From assembly GCA_017444895.1 (NCBI GenBank), contig JAFSVR010000039.1, positions 1 to 45,608 on the forward strand: a stretch of DNA of 45,608 nucleotides. Reading direction: 5' to 3'. Origin of the DNA: Clostridia bacterium. Its GTDB lineage: Bacteria; Bacillota; Clostridia; Christensenellales; UBA1242. The notes under the pieces were generated by a model. The model saw nothing but the letters and a program-made list of their open reading frames with translations. It was not told where the DNA came from and searched no databases. A program made the position numbers and the translations under genes. Positions 15,588 through 24,365 of this stretch are shown in pieces. Each line of letters opens with the position of its first letter. Within the stretch, counting starts at the first letter, position 1.

Positions 15588-18545
15588 ATGAAAAAAATCA
15601 AAAAAATCATGCTTGTCATTGCATTGCTCTTGGTTTTTCCTCTCGCATTTGTGTTTTCAGCGTGTGACGCTAATGTGAACGCGGATAACGTTCAAGTTAG
15701 AGTCGGCGATGAATACGTTGAGTGGTCAGCCGATGGCAAGGAATGGAAGGGCATTATCTCAATTGATGACCTTAAAAATCAACTTGGAGATACTTTCAAG
15801 GGTGATCAAGGTGCGCAAGGCCAACAAGGCGAGCAAGGTGAGCAGGGCCAGCAAGGCGAGCAAGGTGAACCGGGAACAGATGGTAGGGAAGTTGAGTTCC
15901 AGGTTGCTGGTGGCTACATCCAATGGAGATATAAAACACCAGGGGATAACGGTGCTTGGGAAAACCTTATCGCTCTTGCCGCTCTTAAGGGGAACCCAGG
16001 TGATCCAGGCGACCCAGGTGCAGATGGCCATGAAATAACTGTTCAAATTAATAATGGCGTGCTTCAATGGCGTTATGTTGCTCAACAAGGTGAAAACGAC
16101 TTTGAGTGGCACGACATCATTGCAGTAAGCGCTCTTCAAGGCGCAGAAGGTCCACAAGGTCCAGAAGGCCCACAAGGTCCACAAGGTCCAGAAGGTCCAG
16201 AAGGCCCACAAGGTCCACAAGGTAATCCAGGAGTTGACGGAAAAGAGGTTGAATTCCAGGTTGCTGATGGCCAAATTCAATGGAGATATAAAACTCCAAA
16301 TAATGATGGAATATGGAATAATCTAATCGCTGTTGAAGACCTTAAAGGTGATCAAGGTGATCCAGGACAAAATGCAACAGCAGCTGAATATACCATAACT
16401 CTTGATTACGACGATGCTGAGGACTTGTTCAAAACATCCCCAGAATCAATTAATGTTTTATCAACTCAATGGTTAACAAATCTTCCTGAAATTAAAGATG
16501 CGAACCAAGATGTTTTTGTTGGTTGGTTTATTGAGGGAACAGACCATAAGATTGAAAAATATGCATTTATTGGTGGAAACGTAACCTTGGAAGCAAGGTT
16601 TACTGAGTTGTATTATGTAAATAGGGCGCTGGCTTCTATGCAAACGACGCCAATTTATATGCAACAAGTTGTTGACTATCTTGCAACTCAAAATATTGAT
16701 ATCGTTGCACTGGACACTCTTATGACAATGGATCCAGCAAACGAGAAACCTCTTCTTTGGGATAGTGTTAACAACATTGTTGGTTATGTTGATGTTGAAA
16801 CTGACGACATTGTTTATATTTCAACAGCACAACCAGCAAATCCAGTTAATATTTATGACACATATTACATTTTGCAACCAAATGAGCAAAATTCAGCAAT
16901 CAATACAGGCGTGTTGGATTTAACAAGTGTTCCATGCTCAGTTTATCTTGTACAAAACAATGCATTAAATGGTGTTAAGGTTACAACTAATTCAGGTGTT
17001 GATGTTGGAAACAATACAACAATTGCCGAGGTTGAATATGTTAACAATGGGGCTGCTAAGGAAGTAACAATTAAAACTAATGGCGGAATTTTAACAATCA
17101 ATGCTCCAAATGACACTGTTCATCACTATGGTGATGCAAACACTGTTAACATCATTGCAGTTGGCAATTCATCTTATCGTGAGAGCGGAAAAGTTACATT
17201 CATCAAAGTTGCAGCTGGACGTGTTCTTGTTGCAAATGACGATAACACCCAAGTTGGTGGCATCCACGTTGTTGCAAATGATGTTATAGTTGCAGTTGAA
17301 CCAACTGTTGAACTTCCAACCGTAACATTTGACACAGCCGTAACAAGTTTCTATGTTCAAACAACCGATGCTGAGGGCGAAAAGAACGCTCAATCAACAG
17401 TTACTATTAGTGCCGGTGTTGTAACAACTGAAGCAACTGGCGGTTCAGAAGCTGTTGCTGCAGCAATTGCAACTCAAATTGAAACGGCTCAAGAAGCAAC
17501 TGAAGAGCAGGCTCTTGCAGATGCTTATGATGTTGTTGAACCAACATTTGATGAGGGTATTGTTGCAAGAATTGGCTTAACAACATATCAATCATTAGCA
17601 CAAGCCGTTGCTGCGGCTCAGGATGGTGATACAATCGTTGTCGTTAATGACGATAGAGTTTCATTAACTGGCGGGCAAGAAATAACAATTGATAAAAACC
17701 TCACAATAACAGGGGCAACAAATGGCAATGGTTCTCCAAAATACACAATCTATGGAACCAACAATTCAAATGGATATAATGATCTTTATATCAGAAAAGA
17801 TAGTGCCGCAATCAATGTAACAATTGAAAATGTTAAATTGAGCGAGTTTGGTAATAATGCTGCAACAAACTCAAACCACTCAGTTGTTTGTATTAGCTCT
17901 GGCACACATGCAGACACTGTTGTTAATTTGATTAATGTTGTTATTGAAAAATACAACAAGATTGCGGTAGCTGCAGGAAAAGGTCATCTTAATATGAATG
18001 GTTGCTATGTTGATGGTCAAAAGAGCAATGCTAACGGTGATATCCTTATGAAGGGTATTGAAGTTTGGGGTAGCGCAGATATTCAAGATACCACATTTGT
18101 TAACATCAATTCTTCATACGAAGCATGGTCTGCTGCTGCTATTGAACTTTACAACACTGGGGCAACAACTGTTTCAGGATGTACTATCACAAGCGATACA
18201 TACGGAATCTATTCTTATAAGACAGCAACAGCAGTAACAACTGTTTCAAACACAACCATAACTTCTGCTAAGGGAGATTTGTATGTTGGCTCTAATGCAA
18301 CGAATGGAATAATTGTTAATAGCGGAACATTCAATGGAAAGATTGTTAAGATGGGAACAACCAACACATTTGAAATTAATGGTGGAAACTTCAACAACTT
18401 TGAAGTTGCGCTTGGCGAAGATGCCGTTGCACCAGTAATCACTGGTGGAACATTCTCAGCTGATCCAACAGAATATGTTGACACTACAAGCTATGATGTT
18501 GCAGAAAATCTAAATGGCACATACACTGTTTCAGCAAAAGAATAA
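15588..18545 (+). CDS. Large collagen-like, beta-helix surface lipoprotein
   Basis: A protein of 985 residues from the ATG at 15588 (AGGGGG just upstream). A lipoprotein signal with lipobox VFSAC puts the lipidated Cys at 26. Then come alternating modules. Collagen-like G-X-Y blocks lie at about 72-99 (rich in GEQ/GQQ), 135-147 (GDP) and 185-218 (GPQ/GPE), plus a short one near 258. Between them are copies of a beta module with the pattern VEFQVADGQIQWRYKTP...W.NLIAV..LKG. A domain resembling an InlB-type beta-repeat follows (about 275-345, ending NVTLEARF). The C-terminal third, starting SLAQAVAAAQDGDTIVVVND, looks like a right-handed beta-helix of pectate-lyase shape. It should be anchored outside the membrane and form trimers. 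Adhesion or matrix binding is inferred; no catalytic site is recognised. Confidence 0.8.
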   Translation: MKKIKKIMLVIALLLVFPLAFVFSACDANVNADNVQVRVGDEYVEWSADGKEWKGIISIDDLKNQLGDTFKGDQGAQGQQGEQGEQGQQGEQGEPGTDGREVEFQVAGGYIQWRYKTPGDNGAWENLIALAALKGNPGDPGDPGADGHEITVQINNGVLQWRYVAQQGENDFEWHDIIAVSALQGAEGPQGPEGPQGPQGPEGPEGPQGPQGNPGVDGKEVEFQVADGQIQWRYKTPNNDGIWNNLIAVEDLKGDQGDPGQNATAAEYTITLDYDDAEDLFKTSPESINVLSTQWLTNLPEIKDANQDVFVGWFIEGTDHKIEKYAFIGGNVTLEARFTELYYVNRALASMQTTPIYMQQVVDYLATQNIDIVALDTLMTMDPANEKPLLWDSVNNIVGYVDVETDDIVYISTAQPANPVNIYDTYYILQPNEQNSAINTGVLDLTSVPCSVYLVQNNALNGVKVTTNSGVDVGNNTTIAEVEYVNNGAAKEVTIKTNGGILTINAPNDTVHHYGDANTVNIIAVGNSSYRESGKVTFIKVAAGRVLVANDDNTQVGGIHVVANDVIVAVEPTVELPTVTFDTAVTSFYVQTTDAEGEKNAQSTVTISAGVVTTEATGGSEAVAAAIATQIETAQEATEEQALADAYDVVEPTFDEGIVARIGLTTYQSLAQAVAAAQDGDTIVVVNDDRVSLTGGQEITIDKNLTITGATNGNGSPKYTIYGTNNSNGYNDLYIRKDSAAINVTIENVKLSEFGNNAATNSNHSVVCISSGTHADTVVNLINVVIEKYNKIAVAAGKGHLNMNGCYVDGQKSNANGDILMKGIEVWGSADIQDTTFVNINSSYEAWSAAAIELYNTGATTVSGCTITSDTYGIYSYKTATAVTTVSNTTITSAKGDLYVGSNATNGIIVNSGTFNGKIVKMGTTNTFEINGGNFNNFEVALGEDAVAPVITGGTFSADPTEYVDTTSYDVAENLNGTYTVSAKE
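15801..16380 (+). repeat. Alternating collagen and beta-module repeats
   Basis: Inside the lipoprotein gene, collagen-coding triplets alternate with a beta module. The copies starting at 15891 and 16248 (GTTGA[G/A]TTCCAGG) are nearly identical over about 45 bases and 357 bases apart, showing a recent internal duplication. The G-X-Y blocks themselves use repeated GGTCCA/CAAGGT units that are prone to slippage. Confidence 0.75.
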
Positions 18546-18561
18546 CATAAAAGCAATAAAC

Positions 18562-18590
18562 AAAAGGGCGGGGGAACCCCGTCCTTTTTT
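18562..18590 (+). terminator. Terminator after the collagen-like lipoprotein gene
   Basis: AAAAGGGCGGGG pairs with CCCCGTCCTTTT around a GAA loop (one G-U pair), followed by further T residues. It is a strong intrinsic terminator 16 bases after the stop codon. Confidence 0.9.
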
Positions 18591-18621
18591 ATGCTCATTT
18601 TTTAATCTTTATCAAAAACGC

Positions 18622-18650
18622 TTGATTTTCTCTTTACAATTGTGTATAAT
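18622..18650 (+). promoter_or_regulatory. Promoter of the membrane protein-RNase J operon
   Basis: TTGATT (18622-18627), 17 bases, TATAAT (18645-18650). The start would be near 18657, giving a leader of about 140 bases, mostly A/T-rich, with one weak hairpin near 18727-18746. No known riboswitch is recognised in it. Confidence 0.7.
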
Positions 18651-18795
18651 TTTCGTAACGAATACTGTTTTAGATAAAATAATATATTGATTGTAATTTG
18701 TTTTTTATTTTCAATATTTTAATTTGGTTGCCTTATGGGGTAACACATTTTATTTTGTTTTTGAAAGTATTAATAATCAAAACAAGGGGATAATT

Positions 18796-19728
18796 ATGTC
18801 TTATAAGAATTCATGTAAAATTTTTGCAAATAATTTTGTTTGGGTGTGGAAACAGTTAGCATATATGTGTTTATGCGTTGTTGTTTTCTCTTTGCTTTCT
18901 GGCTTGATTGCATTGCCAACCATAAAACTTCTTGAAAGCAATGGCTTTTTTGCTAAGATAACTGAAGTTTTTGAACATATATACACATCACCAAGCGAAC
19001 TTAATGAAACATTCAAAGAGATAATACTGAGTTTTCTTAACATTCTTGGCGGAAACTTTGGCGTGTATTGGCCAAGCATTATAGGGTTTGTTGTTTCGGC
19101 AATTTTGCTTCCAATCTTTGCTGTTAATGTTGCGGAATACACACTAATTGTTATAACCAGCAACCGCGTTTCGAGTTTAACGGGGCTGGGATATACAGTA
19201 ACTTTGGTTTCAAATCTTGGCAAAGCATCTAAGTATGCAGGGCTAAAACTTCTTTTTGATATTGTTTTTGTTATCCTTGAAGGGCTTCTGTTCTGCTTAT
19301 ATCTAATTTTCAGCAAAGGTGTTTTCCTAACAATGTTGTTGCTTGCTGTATTTGTTGCAATTTCAATCGTATTAATGAGCCTTAAAACGACAATTCTTGC
19401 TTCCTTTGCGCCATTAATGGTGGAAGAGAGAAAAACGGCCACAAAGGCCCTTAAAATGAGCGGAAAAATGACAAACAAAGCTTTTGCAAGAACCTTGGGT
19501 GGGGCAATTGTTCTTAATTTGACTGTTCTGTTTGTTAATGTGTTCTTTGGGGTTTTCACCATTGGTGTAGGTTTGCTCATATCGCTTCCTGCAACAACGG
19601 TTATAATTGCAATCTTCAAAACAATAAACTACTATAACACAGAAGGCAAAAGATATTATTTAACTGAAACAATAATCGTTGAACCAAAAAAGATTGAAAA
19701 GACATTTGAAAATAAAGGGAATGAATAA
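18796..19728 (+). CDS. Polytopic membrane protein of unknown function
   Basis: A protein of 310 residues; the ATG at 18796 follows AAGGGG. About six hydrophobic segments are visible: residues ~17-42, ~85-118, ~148-175, ~178-205, ~235-262 and ~265-285, with a positive cytoplasmic patch EERKTATKALKMSGKMTNKAF between the fourth and fifth. The overall layout resembles small uncharacterised Firmicutes membrane proteins (DUF4013-like or glycerophosphodiesterase-membrane-domain-like); I cannot name the family. Its stop overlaps the RNase J start (TAATG), so both are made from one transcript by coupled translation, which suggests matched levels or membrane proximity. Confidence 0.65.
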   Translation: MSYKNSCKIFANNFVWVWKQLAYMCLCVVVFSLLSGLIALPTIKLLESNGFFAKITEVFEHIYTSPSELNETFKEIILSFLNILGGNFGVYWPSIIGFVVSAILLPIFAVNVAEYTLIVITSNRVSSLTGLGYTVTLVSNLGKASKYAGLKLLFDIVFVILEGLLFCLYLIFSKGVFLTMLLLAVFVAISIVLMSLKTTILASFAPLMVEERKTATKALKMSGKMTNKAFARTLGGAIVLNLTVLFVNVFFGVFTIGVGLLISLPATTVIIAIFKTINYYNTEGKRYYLTETIIVEPKKIEKTFENKGNE

Positions 19729-21644
19729 TGATAGAGAATAAACCACAAAACAGCGTGGGCGCAACGAAGGCCCCTGTTGTTTCTCCAGCGCCAGTTCAGG
19801 CGGGGCAAACAAAGAAAAGGGTTTTTAATGCTGAAGAAAATGTTCACGCAAAAACTTATTATGAGGCTGGTGGCAAGCCTGTTTATAAAAAGCCACAACC
19901 AAAACAACAACCACGTCCACAGCCAAAAACGCAAATGGCAGACGAGCTTAATGATGACGAGATGGTTATAACCCAAAACAAGCTCCTCAAAACAAAGCAC
20001 AATGCCCTTAAAGTTGTTTTTCTTGGCGGGGTTGGTGAGATTGGGAAAAATATGACGGCGCTTGAATATGGGGAAGATATTATCATCATTGATAGTGGCC
20101 TTGCTTTTCCAGGCGAGGATATGCCGGGCGTTGACCTTGTTATTCCAGACTTCACATATGTTAAGGAAAATGCAAGCCGAATTCGTGGGCTGGTTATAAC
20201 TCACGGCCACGAAGACCATATTGGCTCAATACCATATTTGTTTAAGGACGTTAAGGTTCCTGTTTATGGAAGTAAACTTACTTTAACGCTTCTTGAAAAT
20301 AAATTTGAAGAGCATAAGATAACGGGCGTTAAGATGAACGTTGTAAGGCCAAGAAGTGTTGTTAAGCTTGGTTGTTTTTCCGTTGAGTTCATAAAGGTTA
20401 ACCACTCAATTGCTGGGGCAATGGCGCTATCAATAACAACGCCTGCTGGCGTTGTTTTCCACACGGGCGACTTTAAGATTGATATGGAGCCTATTGATGG
20501 GGAGATGATTGATCTTCCAAGGATAAGCGAAATTGGTTCAAAGGGTGTTTTGCTTTTGATGTGTGAGAGCACAAACGTTGAGCGTCCGGGCTACACAATG
20601 AGCGAATCAAGCGTTGGCAAAAAACTGGAAAAGATATTTATTGATAACGCAACACGCCGAATTTTTGTTGCAACATTCTCAAGCAACATATATCGTGTTT
20701 CTCAAATTGTTGACCTTGCCATTAAATACGGCAGAAAGGTGGCGGTTGTTGGCAGAAGTATGATCAACAACATTGATGCCGGAATGAGAATTGGTGAGTT
20801 TAAGTTTGATAAGAGCGTGTTTATTGATGTTGAAAAGGTGCCAAGCCTTGAAGACAAAAACGTTCTGGTTCTTTCAACTGGAAGCCAGGGCGAGCCAACA
20901 AGTGCACTTTCACGCCTTGCAAATGGGGAGTTTTCACGTCTTGAAATTGGCGAAAATGATACTGTTATTTTCAGTTCAACTCCAATTCCGGGCAACGAGA
21001 ATATGGTAAACAGGGTTATAAACAATCTGTATCGTAAGGGTGCAATTGTTATTCACGATGATGTGCACACTTCTGGACACGCTTGCCAAGAGGAATTAAA
21101 GATTATTCACAGCCTCTTAAAACCACAGTATTTTATTCCAGTCCACGGGGAATATAGGCATCTTAAAGAGCATTCTAACCTTGCCGAGAAGCTTGGTATG
21201 GACAAACACAATATTATTATTCCAGAAATTGGAATGGTTGTTGAGGTTGGAAAGCGTGGTATGAGCATTAAAGGCAAAGTTCAGGCTGGTGAAATGCTGG
21301 TTGATGGGCTTGGGATTGGCGATGTTGGATCTGTTGTTTTGAGAGATAGAAAACTTCTCAGCGAAGATGGTCTTGTTATTGTTGTTGTTGGGTGTAGCAG
21401 TGTTTCGGGCGAACTTCTCAGCGAACCATACATGATAACACGTGGATTTGTTTACACTCAGGAAGCGGAAGTTTTGGTTGAAGAGGCCAAGGGCATTCTG
21501 CTTGACACTCTTAAAACTGTTGATATGAAGGAGCAAAAAGATTTTAACGAGCTTAGAAATATAATAAGGCGCCCGCTTAGAAACTTCTTCTTTAAGAGAA
21601 CAAGACGAAACCCAATGATTTTGCCAATTATTTATAGGGTGTAA
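19728..21644 (+). CDS. rnj: Ribonuclease J
   Basis: A metallo-beta-lactamase/beta-CASP ribonuclease, 638 residues, with the active-site motif HGHEDH (159-164). The TGDFKID, VGRSM and HVSGH-like (here VHTSGH) motifs follow in order. RNase J has 5'-to-3' exonuclease and endonuclease activity on mRNA and rRNA precursors in Gram-positives. Typical RNase J is about 550 residues; the extra length is an N-terminal extension of about 90 residues rich in Pro, Gln, Lys and Ala, clearly low-complexity, before the conserved LKVVFLGGVGEIGKN. Only one RNase J is visible here, so J1 and J2 cannot be told apart. Confidence 0.93.
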   Translation: MIENKPQNSVGATKAPVVSPAPVQAGQTKKRVFNAEENVHAKTYYEAGGKPVYKKPQPKQQPRPQPKTQMADELNDDEMVITQNKLLKTKHNALKVVFLGGVGEIGKNMTALEYGEDIIIIDSGLAFPGEDMPGVDLVIPDFTYVKENASRIRGLVITHGHEDHIGSIPYLFKDVKVPVYGSKLTLTLLENKFEEHKITGVKMNVVRPRSVVKLGCFSVEFIKVNHSIAGAMALSITTPAGVVFHTGDFKIDMEPIDGEMIDLPRISEIGSKGVLLLMCESTNVERPGYTMSESSVGKKLEKIFIDNATRRIFVATFSSNIYRVSQIVDLAIKYGRKVAVVGRSMINNIDAGMRIGEFKFDKSVFIDVEKVPSLEDKNVLVLSTGSQGEPTSALSRLANGEFSRLEIGENDTVIFSSTPIPGNENMVNRVINNLYRKGAIVIHDDVHTSGHACQEELKIIHSLLKPQYFIPVHGEYRHLKEHSNLAEKLGMDKHNIIIPEIGMVVEVGKRGMSIKGKVQAGEMLVDGLGIGDVGSVVLRDRKLLSEDGLVIVVVGCSSVSGELLSEPYMITRGFVYTQEAEVLVEEAKGILLDTLKTVDMKEQKDFNELRNIIRRPLRNFFFKRTRRNPMILPIIYRV

Positions 21645-21645
21645 G

Positions 21646-22248
21646 ATGAATATTGAGCAAATGCGAAAAGAATATAGGGGGCAATATATTCCCGTTATTC
21701 GCACCGAAACTGGCAAGTTTTTGGAGGGCGTTGTTAAAGAACTTAACCCCAAAAGAATTTTGGAATTTGGAACGGCTGTTGGGGTAAGCGCAATAACAAT
21801 GCTTAACGCGTCAACAGCAAAAATTGTTACGGTTGAGATAGATAAAGATCGGGCAAGCGAAGCGGAAGAAAACTTGAAACAAGCTGGCCTTGCATCACGA
21901 GCTAGTATTATTGTTGGGGATGCCCTTGCTGTTGCTGAGGACCTTGTAAAAAATGGAGAAACGTTTGACTTTGTTTTTCTTGATTCATCAAAGGGGCAAT
22001 ATCCAAAACTTTTGCCATATATATTAAAATTGCTTGAAGATGGCGGAACAATGGTTGCTGATGATGTTTTGTTCTTTGGCTATGTTTATGGAGAGCCACC
22101 AAAAAAGCACCGTTCAACAACCTATAGGCTTCGTGAGTTTATAGAGATGTGTGAAAATGAAAGCGCTTTTGAAAGCGTTGAAATAAAAGAAATTGAAGAT
22201 GGCATACTCATTGCAAAAAAAACGCAAAAATTAACGCAAAAAAACTAA
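21646..22248 (+). CDS. trmR: tRNA 5-hydroxyuridine methyltransferase (TrmR-like)
   Basis: A class I SAM-dependent O-methyltransferase, 200 residues, with the SAM-binding motif ILEFGTAVGVSAI, the acidic KIVTVEIDKD loop, and the metal/substrate motifs DFVFLDSSKGQ and VADDVLFFG. It belongs to the family-3 O-methyltransferases (YrrM type). Its immediate neighbour, a U32-family protein, supports assignment as TrmR, which methylates 5-hydroxyuridine at tRNA position 34 to mo5U. It starts 1 base after the RNase J stop, so it is in the same operon. A small-molecule catechol-type substrate is the less likely alternative. Confidence 0.78.
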   Translation: MNIEQMRKEYRGQYIPVIRTETGKFLEGVVKELNPKRILEFGTAVGVSAITMLNASTAKIVTVEIDKDRASEAEENLKQAGLASRASIIVGDALAVAEDLVKNGETFDFVFLDSSKGQYPKLLPYILKLLEDGGTMVADDVLFFGYVYGEPPKKHRSTTYRLREFIEMCENESAFESVEIKEIEDGILIAKKTQKLTQKN

Positions 22249-22262
22249 AAAGTGAGATAATA

Positions 22263-23489
22263 ATGAAGAAAATAGAACTTCTTGCGCCTGCGGGCGACCG
22301 TGAAAAACTTGAAACTGCATTGTATTTTGGGGCCGATGCTGTGTATTTTGCTGGCAAGAATTATGGGCTTAGGGCGTATGCGGGCAACTTTGAAGACAAA
22401 GAACTTAAAGAGGGTGTGGCGCTTGTTCACAGTTTTGGTAAAAAGGCATATGTAACATTAAACGTTTTTGCACGCAACAAAGATTTTAATGGTCTTGAGA
22501 AATATCTTAAAGTTTTGAAAGATGCGGAAATTGATGCATGCATAGTCAGTGATCTTGGAATGTTTATGTTTATTCGTGAGCATGAGCCAGAGCTTGCAAT
22601 CCATGTTTCAACACAAGCAAACACAACGAATAAATTTTCGGCAAATGCATGGGCAAAACTTGGGGCAAAGCGCATTATTCTTGCAAGGGAACTTAGCCTT
22701 GAAGAAATAACCGAAATTGTTAAATCTCTTCCAAAAAACATTGAGGTTGAAACTTTTGTTCATGGTGCAATGTGCATAAGTTATAGTGGAAGATGTTTGC
22801 TTTCAAATTATTTAACAGGCAGAGATAGCAACCATGGAGAGTGTGTTCAGGCATGCAGGTGGCATTATAGCCTTGTTGAAGATGAACGCCCAAATGACAA
22901 GCTAAGTATTGAGGAAGATGAGCGTGGTGCATATATCTTAAATAGTAAAGATATGTGTTTGATTGAATATCTTGATAAACTTTCAAATGCTGGAATTTCG
23001 AGCTTTAAGGTTGAGGGCAGAATGAAATCCCCATATTACGTTGCAACCGTAATCAATTCATATAGGCGCGCACTTGATTTGCTATACAAATCACAAAAAG
23101 AGGGAAAGCCATATGTTTTGCCAAAGGAACTTAAAGATGAGTTATATAAAGCAAGCCATAGGGCATATACAACTGGTTTTATGCTTAATGATGAAAAGCT
23201 AAGGCAAAACTATGAATCAAGCAGTCAAATCCAAGAGAGCGTTTTTATTGCCAAGGTTTTGGGAATGGAAGGTGAAGGCGTTGTTGCTGAGCAGAGAAAT
23301 AAATTCAGTGTTGGCGACACGCTTGAAATATTAAGCCCGGGGGACGAGTTTAACAAAACATTTAAGGTTGCTAAAATTGTTGACAGTAAGGGCAATAGTG
23401 TTCAAGATGCTAAGCTGGTTCAGGAAAAAGTTATTGTGTATCCAGATCGCGAACTAAAACTCCAAGCGGGCGACATTTTAAGAAAATAA
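22263..23489 (+). CDS. trhP: tRNA hydroxylation protein, peptidase U32 family
   Basis: A U32-family protein, 408 residues, with the signature MKKIELLAPAGDREKLETAL and a central Cys-rich stretch. This stretch contains GAMCISYSGRC and GRDSNHGECVQACRW, whose four cysteines are strictly typical. Bacillus YrrN/YrrO and Escherichia TrhP (YegQ) proteins of this kind make 5-hydroxyuridine at tRNA wobble position 34 using prephenate and an Fe-S cluster. It sits 14 bases after trmR, matching the Bacillus yrrM-yrrN-yrrO arrangement, here with one U32 gene. Old annotations as collagenase or peptidase come from family history and are not supported. Confidence 0.85.
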   Translation: MKKIELLAPAGDREKLETALYFGADAVYFAGKNYGLRAYAGNFEDKELKEGVALVHSFGKKAYVTLNVFARNKDFNGLEKYLKVLKDAEIDACIVSDLGMFMFIREHEPELAIHVSTQANTTNKFSANAWAKLGAKRIILARELSLEEITEIVKSLPKNIEVETFVHGAMCISYSGRCLLSNYLTGRDSNHGECVQACRWHYSLVEDERPNDKLSIEEDERGAYILNSKDMCLIEYLDKLSNAGISSFKVEGRMKSPYYVATVINSYRRALDLLYKSQKEGKPYVLPKELKDELYKASHRAYTTGFMLNDEKLRQNYESSSQIQESVFIAKVLGMEGEGVVAEQRNKFSVGDTLEILSPGDEFNKTFKVAKIVDSKGNSVQDAKLVQEKVIVYPDRELKLQAGDILRK

Positions 23490-23526
23490 AACTGCAAAAA
23501 TTTAGCTTAATGACATAAAAATACAC

Positions 23527-23565
23527 AAAAAAGGCACTTTTAACACAAAAGTGTTTCTTTTTTGT
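23527..23565 (+). terminator. Terminator of the rnj-trmR-trhP operon
   Basis: CACTTTT (23535-23541) pairs with AAAAGTG (23547-23553) around AACAC. The stem is flanked by A-run and T-run arms that extend it, and ends in TTTCTTTTTT. Confidence 0.75.
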
Positions 23566-23610
23566 TCTAATTTGACAAATTTTTGAATAGGCTTGTTTGG
23601 GGGCAAAAAT

Positions 23611-24306
23611 ATGTTTGAATGGATAATTAAACTGTTTTCTAAGTTGTTTTTCTTCACTGGCATGATAAGAGGCAAAAACTCGTTTGCAAAACCTCTTTCA
23701 AATTCAGAAGAAAAGGAGTTGTTTGCGAAATTAAAAAAGGGGGATAAGGAAGCTGAAGAATTATTGATAAAACACAATTTAAGATTGGTTGCTTTTATGG
23801 CAAAAAAATATAAAAACTATAATGATCAAGACGATTTAATTAGTGTTGGATCTATCGGTCTAATGAAGGCCATTAAAACTTATAACAGTGAAACAAAAAA
23901 CAGCTTTTCAACCTATGCTAGCAGGTGTATTGACAATGAAATATTAATGATGCTTAGAAGTCAACGCAAATATTCAAATGAGGTTAGTTTGGAGGAAAGC
24001 ATAGGCACGGATAAGGATGGCAATGCAATATCATTTATTGATGTTTTAAGTGAGGATGGTGAAGAAAGCGTATCTAGCAGTGTTGAAAAGAATCTCATGA
24101 TTGAAAAGGTTTGCAGCATTGTTTTAACTCAAATGGATGAGCGGGAAAGAGATGTTGTTTCAATGCGATATGGGCTGTTTGGCAATCGCCCGCAAACACA
24201 AAAAGAAATTGCTAAAATTTTTGGCATCTCACGCTCATATGTTTCCAGAATTGAAAAAAGTGCGTTAGAAATAATAAGAGAAAGAATTAAGGAAATGGCA
24301 ACCTAG
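23611..24306 (+). CDS. sigK: RNA polymerase sigma factor, SigK-like
   Basis: A protein of 231 residues. The ATG at 23611 is chosen because GGGGG lies 7 bases upstream. After a hydrophobic N-terminus (MFEWIIKLFSKLFFFTG) come region 2 (LIKHNLRLVAFMAKKY, DDLISVGSIGLMKAI, FSTYASRCIDNEILM) and region 4 (TQKEIAKIFGISRSYVSRIEKSAL). The pattern PLSNSEEKELF...LLIKHNLRLVA and NEILMMLRSQRK is very close to SigK, the late mother-cell sporulation factor. SigK is processed by removal of its hydrophobic leader, which agrees with the hydrophobic start. The gene is continuous, not split by an insertion element as in some Bacillus species. It implies a spore-forming or recently spore-forming host. A SigE-like role is the main alternative. 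Confidence 0.85.
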   Translation: MFEWIIKLFSKLFFFTGMIRGKNSFAKPLSNSEEKELFAKLKKGDKEAEELLIKHNLRLVAFMAKKYKNYNDQDDLISVGSIGLMKAIKTYNSETKNSFSTYASRCIDNEILMMLRSQRKYSNEVSLEESIGTDKDGNAISFIDVLSEDGEESVSSSVEKNLMIEKVCSIVLTQMDERERDVVSMRYGLFGNRPQTQKEIAKIFGISRSYVSRIEKSALEIIRERIKEMAT

Positions 24307-24331
24307 AAATCGCAAATAATGATTGAGGCAC

Positions 24332-24359
24332 TTGACAAAACCGCAAAAATATGTATAAT
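24332..24359 (+). promoter_or_regulatory. Promoter of the RNase P RNA gene
   Basis: A consensus -35 TTGACA (24332-24337), 16-base spacer, and consensus -10 TATAAT (24354-24359). It puts transcription start at about 24366, exactly where the RNA's P1 helix begins. Confidence 0.85.
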
Positions 24360-24365
24360 ATTGTT

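Noticed and set aside
16141..16260. GGTCCA/CAAGGT repeats as a possible CRISPR array
   Set aside because: The repeats are 9-18 bases in register with codons and have no unique spacers; they code collagen triplets.
15759..16280. A reverse-strand frame rich in Leu/Trp/Thr opposite the collagen blocks
   Set aside because: It is the complement of the G-X-Y repeats; the repetitive text is produced by the forward repeat.
18801..19619. A long reverse-strand frame of 272 codons
   Set aside because: It lies opposite the membrane protein gene, which has a promoter, a ribosome-binding site and clear hydrophobic segments. The reverse reading is a composition shadow with no ribosome-binding site.
22263..23489. 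Calling the U32 protein a secreted collagenase acting with the collagen-like lipoprotein
   Set aside because: There is no signal peptide, the four-Cys pattern is that of tRNA hydroxylation proteins, and trmR is next to it.
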